Shown here piece by piece: positions 1-8,572 of a stretch of DNA of 64,000 nucleotides (positions within the stretch are counted from its first letter, which is position 1; each line of letters opens with the position of its first letter). The notes under the pieces are model-generated. The model searched no databases. It was not told the DNA's origin and saw only the letters and a program-made list of their open reading frames with translations. This DNA comes from Ottowia sp. (GTDB lineage: Bacteria > Pseudomonadota > Gammaproteobacteria > Burkholderiales > Burkholderiaceae_C), in the NCBI GenBank assembly GCA_023228705.1, contig JALOAS010000002.1, positions 20,809-84,808 of the forward strand, read 5' to 3'. A program made the translations under genes and the position numbers.

Positions 1-1
1 G

Positions 2-199
2 CCGCTGGCCCAGCTGGAGTCCGGGCTGCCAGCGGCAGCAAAAAACAAGGGGCGCCCGCTCATTTTCGTCTGCGCCTCGGGAGCGCGTGCGGGACGCGCC
101 GTGACCGTGGCGCGCAAGCTGGGCTACGAAGACGTGCGCACGCTCGCCGGCGGCCTCAAGGCCTGGCGTGACGCCAACCTGCCCACGGAACGCGGCTGA
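2..199 (+). CDS. Rhodanese-like domain protein (C-terminal part)
   Basis: The reading frame is open from the window edge and ends at 199, giving the last 65 residues of a protein whose start lies outside the window. It shows the rhodanese active-site region IFVCASGARAGRA, with the putative catalytic Cys followed by the loop, then the typical ending LAGGLKAW. Single-domain rhodaneses transfer sulfane sulfur to thiols or cyanide; the true acceptor is unknown. It lies just upstream of grxC on the same strand, an arrangement common in Burkholderiales, which suggests a small thiol/sulfur operon. Confidence 0.85.
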   Translation, partial: PLAQLESGLPAAAKNKGRPLIFVCASGARAGRAVTVARKLGYEDVRTLAGGLKAWRDANLPTERG

Positions 200-253
200 G
201 GCTGAGCCCTGCCTGCACCCGCCGGATCCGCGGGCGTGGTAAAACCCGAAGAC

Positions 254-511
254 ATGCCAACCATCAAGATGTACACGACGGGCACCTGCCCGTACTGCCT
301 GCGCGCCAAGCAATTGCTCAAGGCCCGGGGCGTCGCCGAGATAGACGAGATCCGCGTCGACCTGGAACCGGGCCAGCGCAGGCACATGGTGTCCGAGACC
401 GGCCGCCGGACCGTGCCGCAGATCTTCATTGGCCAGAAGCACATCGGTGGCTGCGACGAACTCGTGGCGCTTGACGCGCGAGGCGAGCTCGAGCCGCTGC
501 TGGCCGGCTGA
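254..511 (+). CDS. grxC: Glutaredoxin 3
   Basis: An 85-residue cytoplasmic dithiol glutaredoxin that reduces disulfides and glutathione adducts using GSH. The active site CPYC is at residues 12-15. The cis-proline loop TVP is at 53-55, followed by [14 protein letters not shown], which binds glutathione. Length is typical of GrxC. The ATG at 254 was chosen because the protein then begins MPTIKMY, as in the family; a GTG at 236 would add six unneeded residues. It sits between the rhodanese gene and secB. Confidence 0.96.
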   Translation: MPTIKMYTTGTCPYCLRAKQLLKARGVAEIDEIRVDLEPGQRRHMVSETGRRTVPQIFIGQKHIGGCDELVALDARGELEPLLAG

Positions 512-569
512 GCGGCACGCGGCGTCCTGCCGCATCCTTTTCCCTCATTCCATTGGCCCAAGGACCTTC

Positions 570-1040
570 ATGGCTGAACAAGACCCCACTTTCAACATCC
601 AGCGCGTCTACCTGAAAGACGCGTCGCTGGAACAACCCAACTCGCCGGCCATCCTGCTGGAGCAGGAAAAACCGTCCATAGAGATCAACCTGGGCATTTC
701 AGCAGAGAACATCAGCGAGGGCGTGTTCGAAGTCTGCGTGACGGCCACCGTTCACGCCAAGGTGCAGGAAAAGAGCCTGTTCCTGTGCGAATGCAAGCAG
801 GCGGGCATCTTTGAAATCCGCAACATCCCCGACGACCAGCGCGAACCACTGCTGGGCGTCGCCTGCCCGCAGATCGTCTATCCCTACCTGCGCGGCAACC
901 TGGCCGACCTGACGCAGCGTGGCGGTTTTGCGCCCGTGCACCTGACCGAAGTCAACTTCCAGAGCATGTACGAGCAGCAGAAGGCAAGGCGGCAGGCGCA
1001 GCCGCCGGCCGGAGAATCCGCTCCGGAAGGCGTTCAATAA
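570..1040 (+). CDS. secB: Protein-export chaperone SecB
   Basis: A 156-residue cytoplasmic chaperone that works as a tetramer. It keeps preproteins unfolded and hands them to SecA at the Sec translocon. The N-terminal part ([14 protein letters not shown], then PNSP) and the later [15 protein letters not shown] segment (here [17 protein letters not shown]) are diagnostic of SecB. The ATG at 570 gives [11 protein letters not shown], the usual start. An in-frame upstream extension exists but runs over grxC and is not credible. SecB next to GrxC and GpsA is conserved in beta- and gammaproteobacteria. Confidence 0.97.
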   Translation: MAEQDPTFNIQRVYLKDASLEQPNSPAILLEQEKPSIEINLGISAENISEGVFEVCVTATVHAKVQEKSLFLCECKQAGIFEIRNIPDDQREPLLGVACPQIVYPYLRGNLADLTQRGGFAPVHLTEVNFQSMYEQQKARRQAQPPAGESAPEGVQ

Positions 1041-1097
1041 GCAGCGGCGACGGCAGCCCGGACGGCTGCCGGCGGTGCAAGCAGGGGTGGCGGCAAC

Positions 1098-2123
1098 ATG
1101 AAGATCCTGGTCATTGGCGCCGGCGCCTGGGGAACCGCGCTGGCCGTCAGCGCAGCGCGCCACACCGACCATCAGGTCGTGCTCTGGGCCCGCGATGCCG
1201 CACAGGCCAGCGCGATGGAGCACACGCGCGAGAACGCGCGCTACCTGCCGGGCATTCCCTTGCCGGCTGTACTGCAGGTGGCCAGCAGCGCGCCCACTGA
1301 CCTGCCGGCGATCGCCCGCGACGCCAACCTGGTCATGGTGGCGACTCCCGTGGCCGGCCTGCGCGCCATCCTGGCTCTGCTGGCAGACGTGGCAACGCCG
1401 CTGGCCTGGCTGTGCAAGGGCTTTGAACGCATGGACGGCCGTGTGCCGGGCGCTGCCATCAGTCCGATGCCGCACGAGGTGCAGCGCGAGGTGGCGCCGC
1501 GGCTGCTGGCCGGCGCGTTCAGCGGACCGAGCTTTGCGCAGGAGGTGGGGCGCGGCCAGCCCACCGCGCTGGTCGCCGCAAGCCGCCACCGCCAGGTGCG
1601 CAGCTGCCTGGTCGCGGCCTTTCACGGTCCCACCATGCGCGTCTACGAGAACCACGACATCATCGGCGTCGAGGTGGGCGGCGCCGTCAAGAACGTGCTG
1701 GCCATTGCCACCGGGCTGGCCGACGGGCTGGACCTGGGGCTGAACGCCCGTGCCGCGCTGATCACGCGCGGACTGTCTGAAATGTCCCGCCTGGGCCTGG
1801 CACTGGGCGCCCGCAGCGAAACCTTCATGGGGCTCTCGGGCATGGGCGACCTGGTCCTCACGGCCACCGGCGACCTGAGCCGCAACCGCCGGGTCGGCAT
1901 GCTGCTGGCGCAGGGCAAGACGACGGCGGAGGCGGTGCAGTCACTGGGTCACGTGGCCGAAGGCGTGTACACGGCGCATGCCGTGCTTGAGCGCGCGCGC
2001 GGCCTGGGCGTGGAGATGCCCATTGCCGAATGCGTCGTGGCCCTGCTTGACGGCCAGCTCAAGCCCGCCGATGCGGTGGCGCTGCTGATGGAGCGCGCAC
2101 CCCGCGACGAGCTGGCGCCGTAG
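1098..2123 (+). CDS. gpsA: Glycerol-3-phosphate dehydrogenase [NAD(P)+]
   Basis: A 341-residue enzyme that reduces dihydroxyacetone phosphate to sn-glycerol 3-phosphate, the backbone for phospholipids. The Rossmann motif GAGAWG is at residues 7-12. Later come the substrate-site segment [14 protein letters not shown] with the catalytic Lys, and [14 protein letters not shown]. Length is normal. It follows secB on the same strand with a 57-base gap. Elsewhere in the window plsY, pssA and dgkA act in the same lipid pathway. It converges on scpA, with only three bases between the two stop codons. Confidence 0.97.
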   Translation: MKILVIGAGAWGTALAVSAARHTDHQVVLWARDAAQASAMEHTRENARYLPGIPLPAVLQVASSAPTDLPAIARDANLVMVATPVAGLRAILALLADVATPLAWLCKGFERMDGRVPGAAISPMPHEVQREVAPRLLAGAFSGPSFAQEVGRGQPTALVAASRHRQVRSCLVAAFHGPTMRVYENHDIIGVEVGGAVKNVLAIATGLADGLDLGLNARAALITRGLSEMSRLGLALGARSETFMGLSGMGDLVLTATGDLSRNRRVGMLLAQGKTTAEAVQSLGHVAEGVYTAHAVLERARGLGVEMPIAECVVALLDGQLKPADAVALLMERAPRDELAP

Positions 2124-2126
2124 GAC

Positions 2127-2972
2127 TCAGGGACCCGTCGGGGCCAGCGCCAGCCGCACGTGTATGGGTGCGTAGGCGCGGTCCTGCATCAGTTCCACCA
2201 GCCTTTCGCGGACCAGTTCAAGCAGCGCCAGCAGCGTGACGACCAGCACGGGCGGGCCACGCGTTGGGTCGAACAGGTCCTCGAAGGCCATGAACCGGCG
2301 CCCGCGCAGCTGGCGCAGGACGCTGGCCATGTGTTCGCGCACGCTGAGCACTTCGCGGGTGATGGTGTGCCTCTGGACCAGCTCGGCGTGGCGCAGCAGC
2401 CGCGCCCAGGCGGCCTGCAGGTCGGCGGGCGCGACGTCCGGCAAGCGCAGCGCCCGGACCCGGTCCACGTGTGCCGCTGCGACGAAGAAGTGATGGCCCA
2501 GCTGCGGCTGCTCGGCCAGGCGCGCCGCGCCCTGCTTGATCCGCTCGTATTCCAGCAGGCGGCGCACCAGCTCGGCGCGGGGGTCTTGCGCATCGTCTTC
2601 GTCGCGGGCCGGAGGGCGGGGCAGCAGCACGCGCGACTTGATCTCTATCAGCAGCGCGGCCATCAGCAGGTATTCGGCTGCCAGCTCCAGGTTGCGCGCG
2701 CTGATTTCATCGACATACGCCAGATACTGGCGTGTCAGCGCCACCATGGGGATGTCGAGGATGTTGAAGTCCTGCTTGCGGATCAGGTACAGCAGCAGGT
2801 CCAGCGGGCCCTCGAAGCTTTCCAGGAAGATTTCCAGCGCATCCGGCGGGATGTAGAGGTCCCGGGGCAGCTCGAACAGCGGCTCGCCATACAAAAGGGC
2901 GACTGCATCGCCCGGCGTCAGCTCGCCGTTTCCGGCGTCACTTGTCGGCGTTGTCCCAGTGGTAGTAGACAT
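2127..2972 (-). CDS. scpA: Segregation and condensation protein A
   Basis: A 281-residue kleisin subunit that bridges the heads of SMC in the bacterial condensin complex. The hallmark N-terminal sequence FEGPLDLLLYLIRKQDFNILDIPM is present in full, and the family's C-terminal winged-helix region follows. The ATG at 2972 was chosen because the start lies about 50 residues ahead of that motif. It overlaps the upstream DUF3460 gene by about 35 bases, so translation is probably coupled. Its partner smc is about 12 kb away on the other strand. No scpB is seen in the window. Confidence 0.93.
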   Translation of the reverse strand: MSTTTGTTPTSDAGNGELTPGDAVALLYGEPLFELPRDLYIPPDALEIFLESFEGPLDLLLYLIRKQDFNILDIPMVALTRQYLAYVDEISARNLELAAEYLLMAALLIEIKSRVLLPRPPARDEDDAQDPRAELVRRLLEYERIKQGAARLAEQPQLGHHFFVAAAHVDRVRALRLPDVAPADLQAAWARLLRHAELVQRHTITREVLSVREHMASVLRQLRGRRFMAFEDLFDPTRGPPVLVVTLLALLELVRERLVELMQDRAYAPIHVRLALAPTGP

Positions 2973-3162
2973 AGTCTTTTTGCGGCACCTTGCCGGCACG
3001 GAACTGCGCGTGCAGCTCCGGGTCGATGTAGCGGTCCCACAGCAGGTCGCGGCCGTAGCGCTGCTTTTCGTACAGCTTGGGGTCCTTCTCGCGCATCTGC
3101 TCGATAAAGTCCGTGAGATCGGAGGTGTAGTGCGGACGGTTGAAAAAGTTGGAGATGCTCAT
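2938..3162 (-). CDS. DUF3460 family protein
   Basis: A 74-residue protein beginning MSISNFFNRPHYTSDLTDFI, with the conserved acidic/aromatic tail WDRYIDPELHAQFRAGKVPQ then YVYYHW. These features match the DUF3460 family, which is found mostly in Burkholderiales and has no known function. No signal peptide or membrane segment is visible, so it is probably cytoplasmic. Its 3' end overlaps the start of scpA in another frame, consistent with co-transcription. The sequence upstream (3163-3626) is repeat-rich. Confidence 0.85.
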   Translation of the reverse strand: MSISNFFNRPHYTSDLTDFIEQMREKDPKLYEKQRYGRDLLWDRYIDPELHAQFRAGKVPQKDYVYYHWDNADK

Positions 3163-3314
3163 GGAGAAAGAGGCCCGACGGCGCCGCAGCGGAGGACGCG
3201 GCAATGGCTGCAACGGCTTGATTCTAGCGTCTTTGAGTCCGCCCCAGATGGTGTGCGGGCTCGCGGCCGTGGCTGCCGCATAATCGGGATCGGCCCGCGC
3301 CCGGTGCGCCGGTG

Positions 3315-3605
3315 CCGGGCGCATGACGGTTGAGCGTATGGCGTTGAGCGTTTGGCGTGGCGCATGACAGATGACCTCGCTGGCGCTTCGTATGACCGCG
3401 CCGCTGCGCGGCTGCAATGACGGCGGCTGCGCCGCCATGATATGGGGAGGTTGGGCGTTGGGCGTTGGGCGTGGTGGGCACACGCTGGACGCTGAACGCT
3501 TGACGCCAAACCTTCATCAGCCGCCGCAGGCGGCTTTCATACAAGGCCCGCAAGGGCCGAGGTCATCTGTCATCTGTCATCTGTCATTCGGCAAGCTGAC
3601 GCGGC
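3315..3605 (-). repeat. Mosaic intergenic repeat, copy A (full length)
   Basis: This fills most of the gap between the DUF3460 gene and pabBC. Perfect 16-base inverted ends, ATGACAGATGACCTCG at 3364-3379 and its complement at 3558-3573, bound a core of about 210 bases. Inside, reading the minus strand, are a GGCCC/GGGCC hairpin, an AGCCGCC/GGCGGCT hairpin, then a run of degenerate 7-base units, and a second GC-rich palindromic block. The GTCATCT unit is itself tandemly repeated at 3563-3583. Near-identical copies lie at 54.2-54.7 kb. No open frame of note. Confidence 0.85.
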
Positions 3606-3626
3606 TTGCCGACCTGGAGGGCTCTT

Positions 3627-5420
3627 GTGCCGCCTTCTTGCCTGCTTGATTTTCCGGATCCGCATACCGCTGCGCTGCGGCTGCGGCTGGCGTTTGGCCG
3701 GCCGCACCGCGTGCTGCAGGCACGCCAGCTCCCGGAGGTCCGCCGCGTCCTGGATGCGGTCCAGGACGCGGTGCGCCAGGGGCAGTGGTGCGTGGGCTGG
3801 CTTGCGTACGAAGCCGCGCCGGCGTTTGACCCGGCGCTTGCCGTGCATGGCCCGGGTCAGGACGCGGCGCGCGCGCTGCCGCTGGCCTGGTTTGCCGTCC
3901 ACGACGGGCCCCGGCCCTGGCCGGCCGGGCATCCGGCAGCCGACGCGCGCATAGAGTGGCTGGATGACTGGTCTCGTCCAGCCTTTGATTTGGCGCTGGC
4001 CCGGATCCGGCAAGCCATTGCCGCAGGGACCTGCTACCAGGTCAACTACACCGCGCCGCTGCACGGGCGGCTGCACGGCGACCCGTTGGCGCTGTTTGCC
4101 GCGCTCAGGCGTGCGCAGGGCGCAGGTTACACCGCCAGCCTTCAGGCAGGTCGCAGCCGCGTGCTGTCGGTCTCGCCCGAGCTGTTTTTTGACTGGACGG
4201 CCGACGGCAACGGCCGCGGCAGCCTGCTGACCCGACCCATGAAGGGCACGGCGCCGCGGGGTTCGTCGGCGCAGGACGACGCGGCGCAGGCGGCGGCGCT
4301 GCGCGGCAGCGCCAAGGAGCGGGCGGAAAACGTCATGATCGTCGATTTACTGCGCAACGACGTCTCCCGCGTTGCCGAGCCGCGCTCCGTTGAGGTGCCG
4401 CGGCTGCTGCACGTGCAGGCGCTCCCCACGGCGTGGCAGATGACCTCCGACGTGCTGGGCCGGACCCGCGCCGGCACCACGCTGGCCGACGTGTTTGCGG
4501 CGCTGTTCCCCTGCGGCTCGGTCACGGGGGCGCCCAAGGTGTCCGCGATGCGGCTCATCCGTGACCTCGAGTCCGGCGCGCGCGGCGTTTATTGCGGCGC
4601 ACTGGGCGTGGTGCGCCCGCATGGCGATGGCGGGCTGGCCGCCACGTTCAACGTGCCGATACGCACGCTGCAACTGCAGGGCCGCCAGCTGCGCTGCGAC
4701 GTGGGCAGCGGCATCGTCTGGGACGCAGACCCCGATGCCGAGTGGGCGGAATGGCAGGTCAAGCGCCGCTTTGTCGAGCGCGCCAGCCTGCCGTTCCAGC
4801 TGCTGGAGACCCTGGCGCTGGAGGCGGGCCGCTGGCGCCACCTGCCGGAGCACCTGGCGCGCATGCAGGCCAGCGCGGCACACTTTGCCTACCCCTGGGA
4901 TGCAGCCCGCGTCCGGGCCTGCCTGGACGCCGTGGCTGCCGGCCACGCGCAGGGCTTGTGGCGCGTGCGCCTGCGCGTCGATGCGCAGGGCGAGCCGACG
5001 GTACAAGTCTTTGCCTTGCCACCCACGCCCACGCCGGTCCTGTTGCAGCTGGCAAGCGGGCCGGTTGCGCAGGCGGGCAGCGAGTTCGTGCGGCACAAGA
5101 CCACGCGACGGCAGCACTATGCCGGGTTTGCGCCGCCGCCGGGCGTGTTCGACACGGTTTTGTACAACGCGGCCGGGCAACTGACCGAAACCACCTTGGG
5201 CAACCTGGCGCTGCAGCTGGATGGCACGTGGGTCACGCCCGCGCAGCACTGTGGCCTGCTCCCCGGCGTGGGCCGCGCGGTCGCGCTGCGGTCCGGCCGC
5301 CTGCACGAGGCAGTGGTCCACCTGGACGACCTGCCGCGCGTACAGGCCTGGGCTTTTGTCAACAGCCTGCGCGGCTGGCTTCCCGCCCGCTTTATCGATG
5401 CGACTTCGGCACCGGCCTGA
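3627..5420 (+). CDS. pabB: Aminodeoxychorismate synthase component I fused to aminodeoxychorismate lyase
   Basis: A 597-residue bifunctional p-aminobenzoate enzyme of folate synthesis. Residues ~70-370 are the chorismate-binding PabB domain, with YQVNYT, the KGTAPRG segment, ENVMIVDLLRND and TGAPKVSAM. Residues ~390-597 are a class IV PLP-dependent PabC lyase domain, with the Lys-bearing HKTTRRQHY and ETTLGNLAL. The first half makes 4-amino-4-deoxychorismate using ammonia from a separate PabA; the second releases pyruvate. The GTG at 3627 was chosen because GGAGG lies six bases upstream (3616-3620). An in-frame TTG at 3606 is less likely. Confidence 0.93.
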   Translation: MPPSCLLDFPDPHTAALRLRLAFGRPHRVLQARQLPEVRRVLDAVQDAVRQGQWCVGWLAYEAAPAFDPALAVHGPGQDAARALPLAWFAVHDGPRPWPAGHPAADARIEWLDDWSRPAFDLALARIRQAIAAGTCYQVNYTAPLHGRLHGDPLALFAALRRAQGAGYTASLQAGRSRVLSVSPELFFDWTADGNGRGSLLTRPMKGTAPRGSSAQDDAAQAAALRGSAKERAENVMIVDLLRNDVSRVAEPRSVEVPRLLHVQALPTAWQMTSDVLGRTRAGTTLADVFAALFPCGSVTGAPKVSAMRLIRDLESGARGVYCGALGVVRPHGDGGLAATFNVPIRTLQLQGRQLRCDVGSGIVWDADPDAEWAEWQVKRRFVERASLPFQLLETLALEAGRWRHLPEHLARMQASAAHFAYPWDAARVRACLDAVAAGHAQGLWRVRLRVDAQGEPTVQVFALPPTPTPVLLQLASGPVAQAGSEFVRHKTTRRQHYAGFAPPPGVFDTVLYNAAGQLTETTLGNLALQLDGTWVTPAQHCGLLPGVGRAVALRSGRLHEAVVHLDDLPRVQAWAFVNSLRGWLPARFIDATSAPA

Positions 5421-5439
5421 CGCCGGTCGCGGGCGGCAT

Positions 5440-6378
5440 TCAGGATCGGGGGCTCCGCGCCTTGGCGTCGCGGAGATGGCGCTTGCGGGACACCGCGTGA
5501 CGCAGGCTCCTTGCCGCGCCGCTGACGGAAAACAGCCCGGCGGCAATCAGGGCGATGCCCAGGACGTCTGCGCCGTCCAGGTGCTCGTGCAGGATGATCC
5601 AGGCCATCAGCACCGCGGTCACGGGCACGCCCAGGCTGGAGACGCTGGCCACGGTGGTCGAGAGGTTCCTGACCACGAACGTCCACAAAACCCAGGCCAG
5701 GCTGGTCGCCGGGACCACGCTGTACAACATGCCGTAGATGAATTGAGGCGTCCACTGTATGGGCCGGGACGGAACCGCGAGCGCGACAACGCACAGCGCC
5801 AACGCGCCCAGCAGCATCTGCCAGGCGGTGAACGCCAGCGCCGAGGCGCGGTGGCGCGCCAGCGTGAACTTGGTCAGGACCGTGCCCAGTGCCCAGCAAA
5901 CGCCGCTGGCCACGGCAAGCAGGGCGCTGTGCAGCGTGCCCAGGCCCTGCCATGGTTTCATGATGCAGATGAGTCCGATTGCGGCGAGCACGATGCCGGC
6001 CCACTGCCGCGCACCCGGGCGCTCACGCAACAGCCACCAGGCCAGCAGGATCGCCCAGAAAGGCATGGTGTAAGCCAGCATGGACGTGTGCGCGGCACCG
6101 CCGCTGACCAGTGCCCACTGCGCCAGCCCCTGGAACGCGGTCGTCTGGCACAGCCCCACGACAGCCGTCAGCGCCAGCGGTGGCGGCCGGAGCGAGTGGC
6201 CGCCCAGCACCATGAACAGCATCAGCAGCAGCGCACCGCACAGGTAGCGCAGTGCGGCAAAGTCAAACGGCCCGGCGTACTGCATCATCTGCTTCATGAT
6301 GACCCAGCTGTAGGCCCAGATCAGGATGAGAGCGACGAGCGCCGCCGGTGCCGCATGGCGCGATGGCAATGAAATCAT
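5440..6378 (-). CDS. EamA (DMT) family transporter
   Basis: A 312-residue integral membrane protein with about ten hydrophobic segments arranged as two EamA repeats. It begins ALVALILIWAYSWVIMKQ, a typical first helix of the drug/metabolite transporter superfamily, and the second repeat starts near residue 150 with ALLAVASGVCWALGTVL. Family members export amino acids, metabolites or drugs; the substrate cannot be read from sequence. It is divergent from tag with only 31 bases between the two starts, so the promoters must overlap. Confidence 0.88.
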   Translation of the reverse strand: MISLPSRHAAPAALVALILIWAYSWVIMKQMMQYAGPFDFAALRYLCGALLLMLFMVLGGHSLRPPPLALTAVVGLCQTTAFQGLAQWALVSGGAAHTSMLAYTMPFWAILLAWWLLRERPGARQWAGIVLAAIGLICIMKPWQGLGTLHSALLAVASGVCWALGTVLTKFTLARHRASALAFTAWQMLLGALALCVVALAVPSRPIQWTPQFIYGMLYSVVPATSLAWVLWTFVVRNLSTTVASVSSLGVPVTAVLMAWIILHEHLDGADVLGIALIAAGLFSVSGAARSLRHAVSRKRHLRDAKARSPRS

Positions 6379-6395
6379 GATGCGTGGGCGGCCGT

Positions 6396-6401
6396 TAGAA
6401 T
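6396..6401 (+). promoter_or_regulatory. Candidate -10 box for tag
   Basis: TAGAAT (five of six matches to TATAAT) ends eight bases before the tag ATG at 6410. Transcription would start at about the start codon, so the mRNA would have little or no 5' leader. No good -35 is seen at the expected spacing, so the call rests on the -10 match alone. Confidence 0.4.
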
Positions 6402-6409
6402 TTGACCCG

Positions 6410-7057
6410 ATGGGACCGGATCAAGCCACTTGGGACGACACGGGCGGCAAGCTGCTGCCGCGCAGCCGCACCGGCGTGCTGCGTTGCGACTGGGCGGGTG
6501 CGGATGGCGGACTCATGCAGCAATACCACGACCGGGAGTGGGGCGTGCCCGTGCATGATGACCGCCGCCTGTTCGAGTTCCTGTGCCTGGAAGGGGCCCA
6601 GGCGGGACTGTCCTGGCGCACCGTTCTGGACAAGCGGGCGCGCTACCGCGAACGCTTTCATGATTTTGACATAAGCCGCCTGGCCGGGATGAGCGACGCC
6701 GCACTGGAGGACCGCCTGCACGATGCCGGACTCATCCGCAACCGGCGCAAGATCTGGTCCATGCGCGCGAACGCGCGCTGTGCGCTGGCGGTCCGTGCCG
6801 AGCACGGCACGCTCGATGCCTGGCTCTGGTCACTGGCCGGCGACGCGCCCCGGATCAACCACTGGACGTCTGCGGCACAGGTCCCGGGCTGGACACCGCA
6901 GTCCGCGCACATGGGCCGGGCCTTGCGCAAAAACGGCTTCCGCTTCGTGGGCCCGACCATCTGCTACGCTTTCATGCAGGCCACCGGCATGGTCAACGAC
7001 CACGTGACCGGCTGCTTTCGCCACGCCGAGTGCACCCGGCTGGCAAGCGCGGCATGA
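6410..7057 (+). CDS. tag: DNA-3-methyladenine glycosylase I
   Basis: A 215-residue HhH-family DNA repair enzyme that excises 3-methyladenine from alkylated DNA. The zinc-snap ligands known from E. coli Tag are all present: Cys26 (RCDWA), His40 (QYHDREWGVP) and the C-terminal pair in HVTGC. The FEFLCLEGAQAGLSW and TWxTI-like segments also match. The ATG at 6410 leaves an unusual ~24-residue extension before RCDWA; the family normally starts within five residues of that Cys. The next in-frame ATG lies inside the conserved core, so I keep 6410. Confidence 0.93.
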   Translation: MGPDQATWDDTGGKLLPRSRTGVLRCDWAGADGGLMQQYHDREWGVPVHDDRRLFEFLCLEGAQAGLSWRTVLDKRARYRERFHDFDISRLAGMSDAALEDRLHDAGLIRNRRKIWSMRANARCALAVRAEHGTLDAWLWSLAGDAPRINHWTSAAQVPGWTPQSAHMGRALRKNGFRFVGPTICYAFMQATGMVNDHVTGCFRHAECTRLASAA

Positions 7058-7111
7058 CTTGCAACCCCAGCGCGGACAGGGTTGGCGCAAACCCCGTACA
7101 AACGGCATCCT

Positions 7112-8431
7112 ATGAGCAACTCCGATACGCACGTTGAGCGTCAGGCTGCGGTGGGCGCCCGGGCCGATCTTCCGGACCGCGTGACAGACCGCTGGCGGCC
7201 GACCACCCTCCTGGCGGCGCCGCATCGACTTGGGTTCTTCTGTGCCGTGGTGGTGTTGATCGCCGCCAGCCTGTGGTGGCTGCTCGAGCAGCTGGACCGT
7301 TACCTGGGCGGCAGCCTGGGGCTGGGCGTGGCCGTGAGCCCGACGCTCACGCACGGCACGGTCATGGTGTTTGGCTTCATGCCGCTGTTTTTCTCCGGAT
7401 TCCTGTTCACCGCCGGACCCAAGTGGCTCGATGTGCCGCCCTGGACACCCCGTCAGCTGCTGCCGCCACTGGCGCTGCAGGCGGCAGGCTGGCTGCTCTG
7501 GCTGCTGGGCGGCATGTGGGCGCAGGCCGTGGCGGTGCTGGGCGTGCTGCTTGCGCTGGTTGGGCTGGCGTGGATGTACCTGCTGTACTGGTCGCTGGTG
7601 CGCGCCAGCACGCGCCCGGACCAGCGGCACGCGCGCACCATCGGCACCGGCGGCATCGTCGGCGTGCTGTGCCTGGCCGGTGTTGCTGTTTCCCTGCTTG
7701 CCGGGCAGTACGGCTGGGTCCTGACGCTGGTGCGCACGGCGCTGTGGGGATTCATCGTGGTCACCTTTGTTTCGGTGGCGCACCGCATGATTCCGTTCTT
7801 CACGCATGGCAAGGTCCCCGGCGTCGAGGCGTGGCGTCCGTACTGGATCCTGGGGCTGATGGTGGCCATTGCGGCCTTTGAAGTGCTTGCGGTCTGGGTC
7901 GATGCCCTGGCGCCGGCAGCCGATAGCTGGCCGGCGTGGACGTGGCTTCGCATCGTGGTCGAGAGCGCCGCAGGCCTGGCCATGCTGTGGCTGGTGCTGG
8001 TGTGGGGCCTCATGCGCAGCCTGCGCATCCCCCTGCTGGTCATGCTGCACATCGGTTTCACGTGGCTGGGCCTGACGCTGCTGTACAGCGCGCTGTCGCA
8101 GCTGCTGTGGCTGCTCAATGGCACGCCGATCCTTGGGCTGGGCGCGCTGCATGCGCTGTCCATGGGCTTCCTGGGGTCGCTGATCCTGGCCATGGTGACG
8201 CGCGTGACCGCCGGCCACAGCGGCCGCCCGCTGGTGGCGGGCCGGCTGGCCTGGGGACTCTTCCTGCTGCTCCAGGTTACGGTCATCGTTCGCCTGCTGG
8301 CCGCCGTGCGCGGCGTTCCGCTGGCCTGGACGCTGGCGGCAGCGCTGCTCTGGGCGGCCATCGTGACGGTGTGGGGCCTGCGCTTTGCAAGCTGGTACGG
8401 CCGGCCCCGCGTGGACGGCAAGCCCGGCTGA
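7112..8431 (+). CDS. nnrS: NnrS family protein
   Basis: A 439-residue polytopic membrane protein with about twelve hydrophobic helices. The segment HGTVMVFGFMPLFFSGFLFT then GPKWL is the NnrS signature, and HRMIPFFT and HALSMGFLGSL carry further His residues proposed to bind heme and copper. NnrS proteins protect denitrifiers and other bacteria from nitric oxide stress; the exact activity is unsettled. The ATG at 7112 follows tag by 54 bases; an upstream TTG would only add a short basic extension. No nitrite or NO reductase genes are nearby. Confidence 0.92.
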   Translation: MSNSDTHVERQAAVGARADLPDRVTDRWRPTTLLAAPHRLGFFCAVVVLIAASLWWLLEQLDRYLGGSLGLGVAVSPTLTHGTVMVFGFMPLFFSGFLFTAGPKWLDVPPWTPRQLLPPLALQAAGWLLWLLGGMWAQAVAVLGVLLALVGLAWMYLLYWSLVRASTRPDQRHARTIGTGGIVGVLCLAGVAVSLLAGQYGWVLTLVRTALWGFIVVTFVSVAHRMIPFFTHGKVPGVEAWRPYWILGLMVAIAAFEVLAVWVDALAPAADSWPAWTWLRIVVESAAGLAMLWLVLVWGLMRSLRIPLLVMLHIGFTWLGLTLLYSALSQLLWLLNGTPILGLGALHALSMGFLGSLILAMVTRVTAGHSGRPLVAGRLAWGLFLLLQVTVIVRLLAAVRGVPLAWTLAAALLWAAIVTVWGLRFASWYGRPRVDGKPG

Positions 8432-8572
8432 AGTTGGCGCAGCGCGCCGCCCGACGTTGCATAATCAGCGCACTGGCGTGGTCCCGGACCACGGCCTTGC
8501 CCGGCGCGTGCCGGATGGGGCCGGCTTCTGTGGGCCATGCTGCCTTGTCAACAACAAAAAGAGTGATTCCTC

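Noticed and set aside
5221..6372. Long plus-strand frame across the EamA transporter
   Set aside because: It is antisense to a clear membrane protein and has His/Gln/Arg-rich nonsense composition.
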